The notes under the pieces: generated by a model
The model's input: the letters and a program-made list of their open reading frames with translations, nothing else
Database searches by the model: none
Told to the model about the DNA's origin: nothing
Shown here: piece after piece, positions 35,448 to 45,486 of the stretch
Layout of the letters: each line of letters starts with the position of its first letter
Position numbering within the stretch: the first letter of the stretch is position 1
NCBI GenBank assembly: GCA_015664885.1
Contig: DQPL01000078.1
Location: forward strand, 1 to 63,348
Source of the DNA: Gemmatimonadota bacterium
GTDB taxonomy: Bacteria > Gemmatimonadota > Gemmatimonadetes > Longimicrobiales > Gaopeijiaceae
Direction: 5' to 3'
DNA length: 63,348 nt
Made by a program: the position numbers and the translations under genes

Positions 35448-37250
35448 TTAAGTTGTGTCGCCCCGCAGCTTGCGGGCAGTCGTGGTCCAGTCGTCGGGGT
35501 GGAGTTCTCGCCGTTCACGAGACACCCGCTCCTTCTCCTCAATGAGGGTTCGCTTCTCCCCGTCGCCAGCCGCCGCCGCAATCCGAAGATCGAGGTCCTG
35601 ACTACGACGATCGAGCGCCGCCACGTGCATTCGGGCAACCGACTCTTCGAACACCCGCCCCGCGTGTGCCAACTCTTCGGGATCGGAGAGGATCTCTTGC
35701 AGCCGTCGCGCGGCCACGGGATCCATGGATACCGGCGGAGCACGCAACTCCGGATCGTCGAGAAGCGCCTGAAAGATGGTGCGGTAAGCGACATCCACAA
35801 AGTCCCCAGCGCCCACGTGCTCACCCGCGCGTTCGACGAAGTCGGGATTCTTGGTCATGAGCAGCAGCACGGTGCGCTCAGCACCTAGCTTCGGCACCCT
35901 GTGTGCCGCGATGCGCGGCACGCTTGGAGGTGCGGCGACGCTGGTAGGTGCCGACCCGCTCGCTGCTCGCTTCATCTCCGCTTCGAGCGTCTCGCGGCGC
36001 ACGCCCGTGCGATCGGCGACCTTGGCCACATAGATATCGCGCAGCGCCGGATCAGAGGCTGCGCGGATCGTCGGCAGCAAGCGGTCGACCGCAGACCGGG
36101 TGCGCTCAATGGACGAGAAGTAGTCCTTCTCGTCCAGAATCTGCAGCTTGCGGTCCAGCACATCGACCGCCTGATCCAAGTACTGCTCGAGGCCCTCGCG
36201 CCCTTCGGAACGCACCAGAGTGTCCGGATCCTCCCCCGGGGGTAGGGTAACCACAGCGGGATGCAGGCCCACCTCGAGCAAAGTGTCTCCCGCCTTGAAG
36301 GTCGCCCTGAGACCAGCAGCGTCGGAATCGAAGAGGAGGAGCACGCGCTTGGTGTAGCGGGAAAGCAGCTTGGCTTGCTCCGGCGTCAAGGCGGTGCCCA
36401 GCGGCGCCACTACGTTTTCGAAGCCATGGGCGGCGAGTGAGACGACATCCATGTACCCCTCCACAACGAGCGCCGACTCCTCCCGCCGGATCGAGTGCCG
36501 GGCCCAAGACAGGCCATAGAGGTTGCTGCCCTTGTGGTAGATAGGGGTCTCGGGCGAGTTGAGATACTTGGGAGCATCCTTGGTATCACCCTCGAGAATG
36601 CGACCACCAAACGCGATGACCCGCCCCGAGCGACTCTCTATTGTGAACATGATGCGCCCGCGGAAGCGGTCGTACGGCTCGCGAGACCGCTCGCTGCTGC
36701 CCAGCAGACCGACTTCGAGCATCAGCTCCTCTTCGAGCCCGTGTTTCGCCGCCGCGTCCCGCAGAGCGCGCCACTCGTCGGGGGCGAAGCCGAGTCCATA
36801 GCGCTCACAGACGTCCGCGCTGATGCCCCGACCCTCCAAATACTCGCGCGCGGCAGCACCGACGGTCGCATCCTCCAGCTGGCGCCGGAACCAGTCCCGC
36901 GCGAAGCCGTTGATCTCATATAGTGGCCGGTTGGGGTCCTCCTCCTCCTGGCTTCGCTTCACCTCGCGCACCTGCACACCCGCACGCCCTGCCACGTGCT
37001 TGACCGCCTCTACGAAATCAAGGCCTTGGCGCTCCATTACGAACGAGAAAACGTCCCCCGACTTTCCACACCCAAAGCACTTGTAGAAGCCCTTGGCCGG
37101 CACGACGTAGAAACTCGGAGTGCGCTCCTCATGGAAGGGGCAGTTCGCCTTGTACTCACGACCGGCTTTCTTGAGCTGAACGAACTCACCGATGACATCG
37201 ACGATGTCGGCGGCGGCGCGCACCTCCTCCACCATGTCGTCCGGGATCAT
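35448..37250 (-). CDS. dnaG: DNA primase
   Basis: A 600-residue primase: the N-terminal zinc-binding domain (CPFHEERTPSFYV, KCFGCGKSGDVFSF), the RNA polymerase core with YGLGFAPDEW, RIMFTIESRSGRVIAFGGRIL, and the TOPRIM motifs LVVEGYMDVVSLAAHG (Glu) and VLLFDSDAAGLRAT (DxD). A helicase-binding-like C-terminal domain follows (SMDPVAARRLQEIL onward). Start ATG 37250 overlaps the mutS2 stop (ATGA). rpoD, which often follows dnaG, is not here. Confidence 0.97.
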   Translation of the reverse strand: MIPDDMVEEVRAAADIVDVIGEFVQLKKAGREYKANCPFHEERTPSFYVVPAKGFYKCFGCGKSGDVFSFVMERQGLDFVEAVKHVAGRAGVQVREVKRSQEEEDPNRPLYEINGFARDWFRRQLEDATVGAAAREYLEGRGISADVCERYGLGFAPDEWRALRDAAAKHGLEEELMLEVGLLGSSERSREPYDRFRGRIMFTIESRSGRVIAFGGRILEGDTKDAPKYLNSPETPIYHKGSNLYGLSWARHSIRREESALVVEGYMDVVSLAAHGFENVVAPLGTALTPEQAKLLSRYTKRVLLLFDSDAAGLRATFKAGDTLLEVGLHPAVVTLPPGEDPDTLVRSEGREGLEQYLDQAVDVLDRKLQILDEKDYFSSIERTRSAVDRLLPTIRAASDPALRDIYVAKVADRTGVRRETLEAEMKRAASGSAPTSVAAPPSVPRIAAHRVPKLGAERTVLLLMTKNPDFVERAGEHVGAGDFVDVAYRTIFQALLDDPELRAPPVSMDPVAARRLQEILSDPEELAHAGRVFEESVARMHVAALDRRSQDLDLRIAAAAGDGEKRTLIEEKERVSRERRELHPDDWTTTARKLRGDTT

Positions 37251-39628
37251 GAAGCGCCTCGGAAGCTCGCGACCGTTACTCCCGCCCCACCCTCACGCGG
37301 GCCGCCCATTCGATGGAGCTCGACCCTGGCGTCGTCGTCGAGCATTTCCGTTACTCGCTTGCGCAGCGCACCTGTTCCCTTGCCGTGGATAATGCGTAGG
37401 TCGGCGAGGTCCTCGAGAATCGCCTCGTCCAACGCCCTCGACAATTCCAGTTCCATTTCGTCCACACGCATGCCGCGCAGGTCGACCTCGACGCGCGCTG
37501 CGCCTCGAGCGGGCGCGCTCCACCCTCCCGCTCGGACCTCCGGCTGAGGCGCGTCGTCGATAACCTCCAGGTCGGACACCGGCACCTCGAAGCGAAGCGA
37601 CCCGGCCTCCACGACCGCGCGTCCGGAACGCAGCTCGATGACTCCGCCGCGTGCACCCGTCGCCTGGATTCGCACTCCGTCGCCTACCTGGATGTCGACC
37701 GTACGTCCCGCTCCCTGGGACTTCGCCCGCGTCTTCTGATGGCGGCCCGCGGCCTGCTCGACTCGGCGACGCGCTCGACGTGAGCTTTCCTCCAGGTTGG
37801 CACCCTGCTCGAACGAAAGTCGCAACTCCGAGATCGCTGCGTCGACCTCGGCGCGCGCCTCCAGGAGCAGTTGACGCGCTTCTTTCTGAGCACGGCTGTC
37901 CGCCTTCTGCTCGAAGTCCCGAAGCGTGCGCTCCCTTCCCTCCATGCCCTTCTTCAACCGAACGGTCTGGGCGCGCTCAAGGTCGAGTTGGTGCACAAGC
38001 TTCTCCGCCTCACACTCGAGCTGCTCGAGGCGCGCGAGGGTTTCCTCCATTCGCGCCCCGTCGTCCTCGCGGTACGTCTCCGCCCGATCGAGAACTTCTG
38101 GCGGGAATCCCAGACGGCGCGCTATGGCGAGTCCATAGCTTCGACCCGGCCGCCCTTTTAGGAAACGATAGGTGGGCTCCATTTTGTCCGCATCGAACTG
38201 CAAGGAGGCGTTGACGATTCCGCTGCCGTCACCGTCGAGGCGCTTGAGCTCTCCCAGGTGAGAGGAGACGATGGTCGTCGCTTTCTTCGCGACCAACTCT
38301 TCGAGAACCGCACGCGCGAGAGCGGCCCCCTCCGCCGGATCCGTGCCAGTGCCCATCTCGTCGATCAGCACCAGCGACCGTGGTCCGGCCTCTGTGACGA
38401 TGGCCGACAGGTTGGCGAGGTGAGCCGAGAAGGTGGAGAGCGACTGCACGATCGACTGCTCATCCCCGATGTCCGCGAAAAACGAGTCGAAGACGCGTAG
38501 TCGGGTTCTCGGCCCCACCGGCGGCACCACCCCGCTCTGAGCCAGCGCACAAATCAGCCCCGTGGCCTTGAGGAAGACACTCTTACCTCCGGTGTTGGGG
38601 CCCGAAACAACCACCGCTCGCTCCTGCTCAGCCAGCTCGAGATCAAACGGCACTACCGATGCCGCGTCGCTCTCCAGCAGCAACGGGTGGCGACCGTCAC
38701 GGATGTGAAGTGTGGGATTATCGCGATCCGCGAACTCGGGGACCGCGGCGCTCCAAGACAGCGCGGCACGAGCACGAGCGTGGAGGCTGTCAAAGTCGAC
38801 GAGCGCGTCCAGCGCCGCGCGCAACGCGTCGCGTTCCTCAGTGATCTCGGCCGTGAGCTCCCCCAAAACGCGCCGGATCTCTCTTCGTTCCTCGCGCTCC
38901 AGGTCGCGCAGTTCGTTCATGAGCGCGATTGCAGCGGGCGGCTCCACGAACAACGTGGCACCCGACTGCGACTCATCGTGCACGATACCTCCGACCTCGC
39001 CTTTCCCTTCGCGGCGCACCGGGATGACGTATCGCCCATCTCGAATCGTCACCGAGCCGTCAGCAACGATGAAGCGCTCGGGAAGCGTGCTCACGAACGC
39101 CTCCAGTTTCTTCACGATTCTGACGTGCGCACCTCGCAGCTTGCCCCGAATCTTCTTGAGCTCCCGAGACGCGCCGTCGAGCACATGGCCTTCCGCGTCG
39201 ACACACCGCGCGATGGTGTCCTCGATCTCGCGGCGTGACACCAACAACTGCTCGAGGGTCAGCAGCTCGGGGTAGCGGCCGTCACGCCCCACGAGCTCCG
39301 CCGAGAGACGGCGAGACGAGTTGAGAAGCACCCCCGCGCTGTGCAACTGCTTGGGCTCGAGTACGACCCCTTCGGCCGAGAGCTGCTCGAAGGTATTGGT
39401 CAGATCGGGGACGGGGGGCATGCCCCAGGCCGGATCCTCCTCGACGAAGCGCATCGCCGCACCGACTCGCGCCAGCTCTCGGGCGATCGCGGCGGCATCG
39501 GTCTCTGGGCGCATCGCGAGTATCCGGTCGCGGGCCAGGTCACTGCCCGCCCGCGCCGCCACGCGCTCGAGCACCCGACGAAACTCGAGGACCTCGAGCG
39601 CGTGCTCGCTCACGCGGGGTTCACGCAT
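37247..39628 (-). CDS. mutS2: Endonuclease/ribosome-rescue ATPase MutS2
   Basis: The 793-residue protein has the MutS core and ATPase (Walker A VVSGPNTGGKSVFLKATG, DEQSIVQSLSTFSAHLANL, Walker B SLVLIDEMGTGTDPAEGAAL, then SSHLGELK), a long coiled coil (ARLEQLECEAEKLVHQLDLERAQ...), a KOW-like beta segment and the C-terminal Smr domain (VDLRGMRVDEMELEL, LRIIHGKGTGALR). It lacks the mismatch-recognition domain of MutS1. MutS2 acts in recombination suppression or, in some bacteria, splits collided ribosomes (RqcU). Confidence 0.96.
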   Translation of the reverse strand: MREPRVSEHALEVLEFRRVLERVAARAGSDLARDRILAMRPETDAAAIARELARVGAAMRFVEEDPAWGMPPVPDLTNTFEQLSAEGVVLEPKQLHSAGVLLNSSRRLSAELVGRDGRYPELLTLEQLLVSRREIEDTIARCVDAEGHVLDGASRELKKIRGKLRGAHVRIVKKLEAFVSTLPERFIVADGSVTIRDGRYVIPVRREGKGEVGGIVHDESQSGATLFVEPPAAIALMNELRDLEREERREIRRVLGELTAEITEERDALRAALDALVDFDSLHARARAALSWSAAVPEFADRDNPTLHIRDGRHPLLLESDAASVVPFDLELAEQERAVVVSGPNTGGKSVFLKATGLICALAQSGVVPPVGPRTRLRVFDSFFADIGDEQSIVQSLSTFSAHLANLSAIVTEAGPRSLVLIDEMGTGTDPAEGAALARAVLEELVAKKATTIVSSHLGELKRLDGDGSGIVNASLQFDADKMEPTYRFLKGRPGRSYGLAIARRLGFPPEVLDRAETYREDDGARMEETLARLEQLECEAEKLVHQLDLERAQTVRLKKGMEGRERTLRDFEQKADSRAQKEARQLLLEARAEVDAAISELRLSFEQGANLEESSRRARRRVEQAAGRHQKTRAKSQGAGRTVDIQVGDGVRIQATGARGGVIELRSGRAVVEAGSLRFEVPVSDLEVIDDAPQPEVRAGGWSAPARGAARVEVDLRGMRVDEMELELSRALDEAILEDLADLRIIHGKGTGALRKRVTEMLDDDARVELHRMGGPREGGAGVTVASFRGAS

Positions 39629-39647
39629 CGCGCGCCCCCCTTTCCGG

Positions 39648-40088
39648 TCACCCTTCTAGCTCCTCCCGCACGATCCGGTTTGCTTCTTTCCCGTCGAAAC
39701 GGCCCCGGATCTGAGGCATGATGCGTCCCATGAGAGCGCCCATCTGGTCGGCGCCGTCCGCGATCGCCTGCCTCACGAGCGCTCGCACCTCGTCTTCCGA
39801 GAGCCCTTCAGGCAGGTATTCAGCCAAGACCGCGGACTGCGAATCCTCGGTCTCCGCAAGCTCCTCTCGGCCCGCAGCCCGCATTTGCTCAGCGGCGTCC
39901 TTGCGCTGCTTGATCCCCTTCGAGATGACCTGAAGCACGCCGTCGTCATCGAGGTCGCTGCGTTGATCAATTTCCTTGTTGCGCACCTCCGACAGCACGG
40001 TCGACAGCACTAATGTGCGCAGCTTGTCGCGCGCTTTTCTGGCCGTGGTAAGGTCCTCCCGGAGCCGGATTTTGAGGTCACTAGACAC
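39648..40088 (-). CDS. GatB/YqeY domain protein
   Basis: A 146-residue helical protein with the YqeY signature: LREDLTTARKARDKLRTLVLSTVLSEVRNKEID, then KQRKDAAEQMRAAGREELAETEDSQSAVLAEYLPE and MGALMGRIMPQIRGRFDGKEANRIVREEL. The domain is the tRNA-binding tail of GatB as a stand-alone protein; its own function is not established. GTG 40088 is chosen, with AGAGG nearby; the frame continues far upstream without coding character. Confidence 0.9.
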   Translation of the reverse strand: MSSDLKIRLREDLTTARKARDKLRTLVLSTVLSEVRNKEIDQRSDLDDDGVLQVISKGIKQRKDAAEQMRAAGREELAETEDSQSAVLAEYLPEGLSEDEVRALVRQAIADGADQMGALMGRIMPQIRGRFDGKEANRIVREELEG

Positions 40089-40130
40089 GGGCAGTCCGCC
40101 TCTTTGTGGGGTGGGACATGCATCGAAGGG

Positions 40131-40150
40131 AAAAGCTACCCCGTCGTAGC
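40131..40150 (-). terminator. Weak hairpin-plus-T-run between HIT and yqeY-like genes
   Basis: On the minus strand GCTAC-GACGGG-GTAGC (40150-40135) is followed by TTTT. A five-base stem and four T residues make it a weak or partial terminator for the HIT gene at best. Confidence 0.35.
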
Positions 40151-40197
40151 CCGTGGCAGAAGTACGTCGGCCGCGCTGACGGCTAGCGCGCCTCGGC

Positions 40198-40548
40198 TCA
40201 CCCTGGAGGCCACGCCAGAGCGCGCCCACCCAACAGATGCAAATGCACGTGGTGCACGGTCTGACCCCCGTCGGCACCGATGTTCATGACCGTGCGATAA
40301 CCGGCGTCGGCGAGGTCCTCCGCGCGCGCGATGTCCCGCGCAGCAAGCATCATTTCACCCAGCACGTCTCGGTGGCCATCCAACGCGACGTCGAGCGATG
40401 TGATGTGTTCGGTGGGAATGATGAGGATGTGCACCGGCGCTTGGGGGTTGATGTCGCGGAAAGCGAGAAGCCCCTCGGTACGGTGCACGGCGTCGGCAAG
40501 GATCTCGCCTGCCACGATCTTGCAGAACAGGCAGTCGGCAATGCTCAT
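40198..40548 (-). CDS. HIT family nucleotide-binding protein
   Basis: The 116-residue protein begins MSIADCLFCKIVAGEI and ends with the histidine triad VHHVHLHLLGGRALAWPPG. CLFCKI is the zinc-binding start of the HINT branch, which hydrolyses nucleoside 5'-phosphoramidates. I chose ATG 40548 by family length. It faces the plus-strand winged-helix-like gene across a 126-base divergent gap. Confidence 0.93.
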   Translation of the reverse strand: MSIADCLFCKIVAGEILADAVHRTEGLLAFRDINPQAPVHILIIPTEHITSLDVALDGHRDVLGEMMLAARDIARAEDLADAGYRTVMNIGADGGQTVHHVHLHLLGGRALAWPPG

Positions 40549-40674
40549 GAGTGTGCTCCGAGGGCGGCAAGTCGGATAGCTCTGGCCCTCCAATCAGTGG
40601 CCGGGATGGACCGCGCGCAAATGCCAAACGCCCAAGCGGCCCGATCAGTGTCCCAAGATGAGGCCATCCGAACC

Positions 40675-41169
40675 ATGGAGACGCCCCTTCTCGAGCGAGA
40701 GCTTCCAAGTCCCCCCGCGAACAGCCGCTCACCAGGAGGAGCAATAAATCCGATCATCGAGTGCGCCAAGCGTATTCTGCTCGAACACCCGCACCACGCG
40801 CTCCGACTCACAGAGTTGCACGAGCTGCTCGCCGAGCGATTCGACCGAGGTCTCGAACAAGCTCGGTTGAGAGGGATGCTCGAGGAACACTCAAGAGTGT
40901 TTCGCGTGCTCGATCCTTGGCGTGGCCTGTGGAGGCATCCGGGACAGCCACGGGCAGCTTTGTACGCAGCGGACCCGTGGGTCGTCATTGTGACACATCC
41001 CGACGGAGCCGAGCACTCTCAAAGGCCGACGGCATTGACCCTGCGGGAGAGCGTGCGTTGGCTGGCTCACGACATCGACGCTCGTTCGGCGTATGAGGTA
41101 AACCGGTGGTCCGCGATCGTTCTGGCCGAACGTCGAGCGCGCAGTGTTATCCAGAGAAAGGCGGCCTAA
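40675..41169 (+). CDS. Winged-helix-like hypothetical protein, only plus-strand gene of the block
   Basis: A 164-residue frame (from ATG 40675; ATG 40606 is possible) whose middle part, ECAKRILLEHPHHALRLTEL, then HELLAERFDRGLEQARLRGM and VFRVLDPWRGLWRHP, reads like a winged helix in the HARE-HTH style: helix, helix, wing ending in a Trp-Arg-x-x-x-Trp strand. The C-terminus is a mixed alpha/beta section (ESVRWLAHDIDARSAYEVNRW). It converges on prmA with a 23-base overlap of 3' ends. I do not know a named family. Coding is inferred from composition and the absence of an equally good frame opposite. Confidence 0.6.
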   Translation: METPLLERELPSPPANSRSPGGAINPIIECAKRILLEHPHHALRLTELHELLAERFDRGLEQARLRGMLEEHSRVFRVLDPWRGLWRHPGQPRAALYAADPWVVIVTHPDGAEHSQRPTALTLRESVRWLAHDIDARSAYEVNRWSAIVLAERRARSVIQRKAA

Positions 41170-42028
41170 AGAGCAGCGAGCGCCATTCACCATCTCGGTC
41201 GATCTCTCGACAGGTGAATCCCAACTGTTCCGTTTGCTCACGCACGCCGTCGCACTCGTAATCGAGTACTCCTGACAGCAGAAGCCACCCGCCAGGTCGC
41301 ACGGCCGCTCGAAAACCGGCCGTCAGCGGCCGCAAGAGGCCGGTCTCGAGGTTGGCCACGACGCCGTCGACCGGACCCCAGGCCTCGAGCTTCTCGGCAT
41401 CGGCCGACGCGACGAGCGGCGTGACCCGATCCGACACGCCATTGTTGTGCACGTTCTCGTGTAGGGCCTCGGCCGACAGCTCGTCCGACTCCACAGCGGT
41501 CACGTGAGCCGCGCCCAGAAGCACCGCTGCCACGGACAGAATTCCGGACCCGGCCCCAACGTCGAGCAGTCGGTCACCCGGTGTTACGGCATGGTCGAGC
41601 AGTCTCAAGCATCCGCGCGTCGTGCCATGCTCCGCAGTACCAAACGCCATCCCCGGATCCAATACGATGACCAGATCCTCCGGTCCGGCCTCGAAGTCGG
41701 TCCAGGACGGCCGCACGACGAGCCGGTCGGTGATGCGGCGCGGAGCGAGCCCCCGTTTCCAGGTCTCGGCCCAATCCTCGTGGGCCTGCCAACGGGTCCG
41801 TACCTCGAGGTCGGTGAACCCGGTCCTCGCCACGAGCGCGTTGCGGACGCCCCTGACGAACGCTTCCGGGTCATCGGGTTTGCTCACGTGCGTCACGCAC
41901 CAGCCGTCCTGTTCGACCGCAGCGCGCCCCCCAAGATCGACGAGCCCTTCAGCGAGCAGCGGTATCGACTCCTCCACGGAAGGGCAACGCACGCTCAACT
42001 CCAGCCATCGCCGGCTCACGTCGCTCAT
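41147..42028 (-). CDS. prmA: Ribosomal protein L11 methyltransferase
   Basis: The 293-residue protein has a divergent N-terminal L11-recognition domain, then a SAM-binding domain: [22 protein letters not shown] (a PrmA hallmark), [20 protein letters not shown] and [14 protein letters not shown] (N-L form of the catalytic-side motif). It trimethylates L11 at several sites. Its ATG overlaps the dnaJ stop (ATGA). The dnaJ-prmA order is common. Confidence 0.95.
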   Translation of the reverse strand: MSDVSRRWLELSVRCPSVEESIPLLAEGLVDLGGRAAVEQDGWCVTHVSKPDDPEAFVRGVRNALVARTGFTDLEVRTRWQAHEDWAETWKRGLAPRRITDRLVVRPSWTDFEAGPEDLVIVLDPGMAFGTAEHGTTRGCLRLLDHAVTPGDRLLDVGAGSGILSVAAVLLGAAHVTAVESDELSAEALHENVHNNGVSDRVTPLVASADAEKLEAWGPVDGVVANLETGLLRPLTAGFRAAVRPGGWLLLSGVLDYECDGVREQTEQLGFTCREIDRDGEWRSLLFRPPFSG

Positions 42029-43185
42029 CCTCCCGAGAACGCCTCCTTCACCCGGGACCAGAGCCCCTTGTGCGCGCTCCGGCGAATGTGTTTCGGAGCC
42101 GGCGACTCGAGCTCGCGCAAGCGACGCATCGCCTCCTCCTGTTCAGGCGTGAGCTCGTCGGGAGTCCAAAGCAACACCCTGAGCAATTGATCCCCACGGT
42201 GGTGGCCATTGAGCTCCGGGAGTCCGAGTCCCTTCAGCCTCAGAAGGTCACCGCTTTGGATTCCAGCCGGCACGGTCACCCGCGCCGTGCCCTCGATCGT
42301 GGAAACTTCGACCTCGTCGCCAAGTGCGGCCTGTCCGAACGTGATCGGCAGTTCGTGGATCAGGTCGGGACCGTCGCGAACGAACCGCGGATCGTCTTCC
42401 ACCTCGAGTAGAACCACGATATCTCCGCGCGGGCCACTTCTGGGGCCAACGCTTCCGCGCCCGCGAAGCGTGAGGAAGTTCTCCGACGTGACCCCGGCAG
42501 GAACCTCCACCTCGATGTCCGTTTCGCGTCGAGCCCGGCCCTCGCCGCGACACGTGTCGCAGCGTTGCTCGATCACCCTTCCTTCGCCCTGGCAGGTCCG
42601 GCACGGCTGGACGCTCACGAACTGTCCGAACACCGAGCGCTGGACGTGCCGTTCTTCACCGGAGCCGCCGCAAGTGCTGCACACAGTCCGTGTGGTGCCG
42701 GCCTGGGCCCCCGAACCATTACAGCTGTCGCACTCGTCGAGCAGAGCGACGCGCAAGGTCTTGGTAACCCCGTGCGCCACTTCAGGAAGCGTCAGCGGAA
42801 GCCGGATTCGTACCGTCTGCGCCTTGCGGGACGTCGTACGCTGGCCGCGGGCGCCTCGCATGCCGAAGATGTCTTCGAGCCCCGAAAAGCCGCCGAAGTC
42901 GCGCATGAAGACCTCGATCGCATCGCTGAAATCGAAGCCACCCATGCCACCCTGCCCCGCCCGCCCCTTGAGGCCTTGCTCCCCGTATCGATCATAGGTC
43001 GCGCGCTTGTCGGGGTCGCGAAGGACTTCGTAGGCCTCCGTGACTTCCTTGAAGCGCTCCTCGGCGTCTTTCGAACCCTGGTTGCGGTCAGGGTGATACT
43101 CGAGCGCCAGCTTCCGGTACGCTTTCTTGATCTGCTCGGTGTTCGCATTACGCGGCACACTGAGCATTTTGTAATAGTCGGACAT
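42025..43185 (-). CDS. dnaJ: Chaperone protein DnaJ
   Basis: A 386-residue type I J-protein: J domain ([33 protein letters not shown] with the HPD motif at about 32-34), a short Gly/Phe region ([13 protein letters not shown]), four CxxCxGxG zinc repeats ([32 protein letters not shown]) and the C-terminal substrate-binding domain. It works with DnaK and GrpE, neither of which is in the window; hrcA is just upstream, a common pairing. Confidence 0.97.
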   Translation of the reverse strand: MSDYYKMLSVPRNANTEQIKKAYRKLALEYHPDRNQGSKDAEERFKEVTEAYEVLRDPDKRATYDRYGEQGLKGRAGQGGMGGFDFSDAIEVFMRDFGGFSGLEDIFGMRGARGQRTTSRKAQTVRIRLPLTLPEVAHGVTKTLRVALLDECDSCNGSGAQAGTTRTVCSTCGGSGEERHVQRSVFGQFVSVQPCRTCQGEGRVIEQRCDTCRGEGRARRETDIEVEVPAGVTSENFLTLRGRGSVGPRSGPRGDIVVLLEVEDDPRFVRDGPDLIHELPITFGQAALGDEVEVSTIEGTARVTVPAGIQSGDLLRLKGLGLPELNGHHRGDQLLRVLLWTPDELTPEQEEAMRRLRELESPAPKHIRRSAHKGLWSRVKEAFSGG

Positions 43186-43219
43186 CTATCGCCTTCAGAA
43201 CCTTCGAAGTTTCAGAACT

Positions 43220-44290
43220 TCAGCTCTGCAGCATGCGTGTCACGAGTGTCGACGTGTAGTCGACAATCGTGACCACTTTTTCATAGGGCATGCGCGTTGG
43301 GCCGATCACGCCGATCACGCCGGTGAGGTCGCCCGCCCTGTACTCCGAGGTGACGAGCGTAAAGTCGGCAAGCTCGCTGCTGTCGTTCTCGCCGCCGATG
43401 GTGATCACGACGCGACCCCGGTGCTCGCGATTACCCACGCTCTGGGCGAGAAGATCCCGACGCTCGGTCAGCTCGATGAGGCTCTTGAGCCGATCGCCGC
43501 TCTCAAACTCCGGCTGCGCCGCCAGCACACTCGCGTGCCCGAGATGGATGTCGGTGCCATCCAGGTCTCTGAGATCGAACAGCTCGGCTCCCGACTGTAC
43601 GAAGATGTTGAGAAGCTCAGCCGCCGCCCCCTGCCCACCACGCGAGTCCCGTAAGCGCTGCGGCAGAGTTCTTCGAATCTCCTGCAGGCTCAGTCCCGCG
43701 AGCCGCTCGTTCAGGGCGAGAGTCACGGTCACCAACGCTTTCTCGGGGACTTCCACAGGAAGGTCGACGTACACGGTACGCACCACACCGCCACGGATCG
43801 TGGCTACCAGCAGAACCTTGTTGCTCGACACCTGGATCAACTCGAGCTTCTCGAGCACCGCATCGTCGAGGCGCGGCGCCACCGCCACGCCCAGCTCGTT
43901 GGAGAGGAGGCTCAAAGCTCGGGTGGCGTGGCGTACCAACCGCTCCACCGCGGACCCGCCCACGCCGAGTTCGCGCTCCAAACTCGAGCGTTCGACCTCT
44001 GTCAGAAGGATCGGTTCCATGAGCCGATCCACGAAGAAGCGGTACGCGATGTCGGTGGGGACGCGTCCCGCCGAAGTGTGCGGGTGGAACAGGTAGCCCT
44101 TCTCCTCTAGGTCGCTCATGGTGTTGCGCACCGTGGCAGCGGAGATGCCGAGGCCGAAGCTACGGGAGATCGTACGGCTCCCCGCCGGCTCCGCCGTATC
44201 CACGTAGGTGCGGACCACCGCATCCAATACCTGGCGCTCTCGGTCGGTTAGTTCGGCGCCGACCAGCTCTCGTTTGTCCAATCCGCTCAT
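43220..44290 (-). CDS. hrcA: Heat-inducible transcription repressor HrcA
   Basis: A 356-residue repressor of class I heat-shock genes. The N-terminal winged helix reads ELTDRERQVLDAVVRTYVDTAEPAGSRTISRSFGLGISAATVRNTMSDLEEKGYLFHPHTSAGRVPT, followed by the GAF-like inserted domain and the C-terminal GVIGPTRMPYEKVVTIVDYTS. Its target CIRCE element (TTAGCACTC-N9-GAGTGCTAA) is not visible near it; the gene overlaps hemW by four bases and so is read from an upstream promoter. Confidence 0.97.
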   Translation of the reverse strand: MSGLDKRELVGAELTDRERQVLDAVVRTYVDTAEPAGSRTISRSFGLGISAATVRNTMSDLEEKGYLFHPHTSAGRVPTDIAYRFFVDRLMEPILLTEVERSSLERELGVGGSAVERLVRHATRALSLLSNELGVAVAPRLDDAVLEKLELIQVSSNKVLLVATIRGGVVRTVYVDLPVEVPEKALVTVTLALNERLAGLSLQEIRRTLPQRLRDSRGGQGAAAELLNIFVQSGAELFDLRDLDGTDIHLGHASVLAAQPEFESGDRLKSLIELTERRDLLAQSVGNREHRGRVVITIGGENDSSELADFTLVTSEYRAGDLTGVIGVIGPTRMPYEKVVTIVDYTSTLVTRMLQS

Positions 44291-45486
44291 CTTCGAAGAT
44301 CGAGAGTGGTCGATCGCGCCGTCAACCCACAGCCGCCGTCATCGAGCTCAACTACGAGCTCGTCGAGCAAGAGCCACCCCTCTGCGTTCAGGCGCAGCGC
44401 GTCTTCTGAGGCCACCGTCCATCCGTGCTCTGACCATGCCGCCGCAAGCCCCCGTTGCCGCTCGTCGAGATCCGCGAGCTGCACGCCTTCCGTGGTGCGC
44501 AGCCCGAGCCAGAGCTTCTCGAGCTTACGCGCGTCGGCACCGACCGTCTCGCGGTCGTGCTCGGGCACATAGCCGGCACGCGCACGATCGCGGTACATAG
44601 GCCAGTCACGAAGATTCCAACGTCGCACGGGCGCCGCGAAGCTGTGCGCACCGTTGCCAAGGCCGAGGTAGGGACGACCGTCCCAATACACCGCGTTGTG
44701 GCGCGAGCGATGGCCAGGCATGGCAAAGTTCGACACCTCGTAGTGCTCGTATCCCGCGGCTCCCAATACCTCGGCTGCGAGCAGATACTCGTCTTGGTGC
44801 TGCTGTATGGCGACCGCTTCTTCGTTCCCGTCCCGCACCGCTCGCGCGAGCGCCGTGCCAGCCTCCACGGTGAGTCCGTATAGGCTCACATGGGGCACAT
44901 TCAGCGCCAAGGCACGCTCCAGATCGTCTCGCCAGGACCGCTCCAGACGCTCAGGCAGCCCGAAGATCAGATCGACGCTCATGTTCGTGAACCCTGCCGC
45001 CCTGGCGGCGTCCACCGCCCGTTCGGCACTCTGAGCGTCGTGCTGACGCCCCATCCAGCGCAGCGCTTCGTCGTTGAACGTCTGCACCCCGATGCTGAGC
45101 CGGTTCAACCCCGATCGGCGCCAGGCCGCGGCCAATCCCCCGGTCAGGCTCTCCGGATTCGCTTCCGCGGTCCACTCCAGGTCGGAGCTGCCCAGGCGCC
45201 GCCGCCCGACGACTGATGCGAGCGCCTCCATCGAGTGCTCACCGAGTAACGAAGGCGTGCCGCCGCCCACGTAGAGCGTCTGGAGTGAGTCTTCGAGGGC
45301 GAAGAGTCCCTCCCTTTCGACGGCTCTCAGCTCGCCCTTGAGCGCCTCCTGCCAGGCGGCGAGGTCGCCATGCTCGGTGACGTGCACCACGAAGTCGCAA
45401 TAAGAGCAGCGGTGTAGGCAAAACGGTGCGTGCACGTAGACCGAGCCCACCGCCGTCGCACCCGCGGGCGTCCCCTCAGGAGGCAC
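44287..45486 (-). CDS. hemW: Radical SAM heme chaperone HemW
   Basis: The 399-residue protein has VYVHAPFCLHRCSYCDF with the CxxxCxxC cluster motif, YVGGGTPSLL, WTAEANPESLT, LNRLSIGVQTFNDE, DLIFGLPE and YLGLGNGAHSF. The Cys motif with the following FxxF spacing is the HemW type, formerly called oxygen-independent coproporphyrinogen oxidase; HemW inserts heme into respiratory proteins. The start GTG 45486 overlaps the end of dprA by 11 bases. hrcA follows, a widespread gene order. Confidence 0.93.
   Translation of the reverse strand: MPPEGTPAGATAVGSVYVHAPFCLHRCSYCDFVVHVTEHGDLAAWQEALKGELRAVEREGLFALEDSLQTLYVGGGTPSLLGEHSMEALASVVGRRRLGSSDLEWTAEANPESLTGGLAAAWRRSGLNRLSIGVQTFNDEALRWMGRQHDAQSAERAVDAARAAGFTNMSVDLIFGLPERLERSWRDDLERALALNVPHVSLYGLTVEAGTALARAVRDGNEEAVAIQQHQDEYLLAAEVLGAAGYEHYEVSNFAMPGHRSRHNAVYWDGRPYLGLGNGAHSFAAPVRRWNLRDWPMYRDRARAGYVPEHDRETVGADARKLEKLWLGLRTTEGVQLADLDERQRGLAAAWSEHGWTVASEDALRLNAEGWLLLDELVVELDDGGCGLTARSTTLDLRR

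Noticed and set aside
43186-44290. CIRCE element for HrcA
   Set aside because: No TTAGCACTC-N9-GAGTGCTAA-like dyad is visible upstream of hrcA or dnaJ; both are inside a continuous operon.
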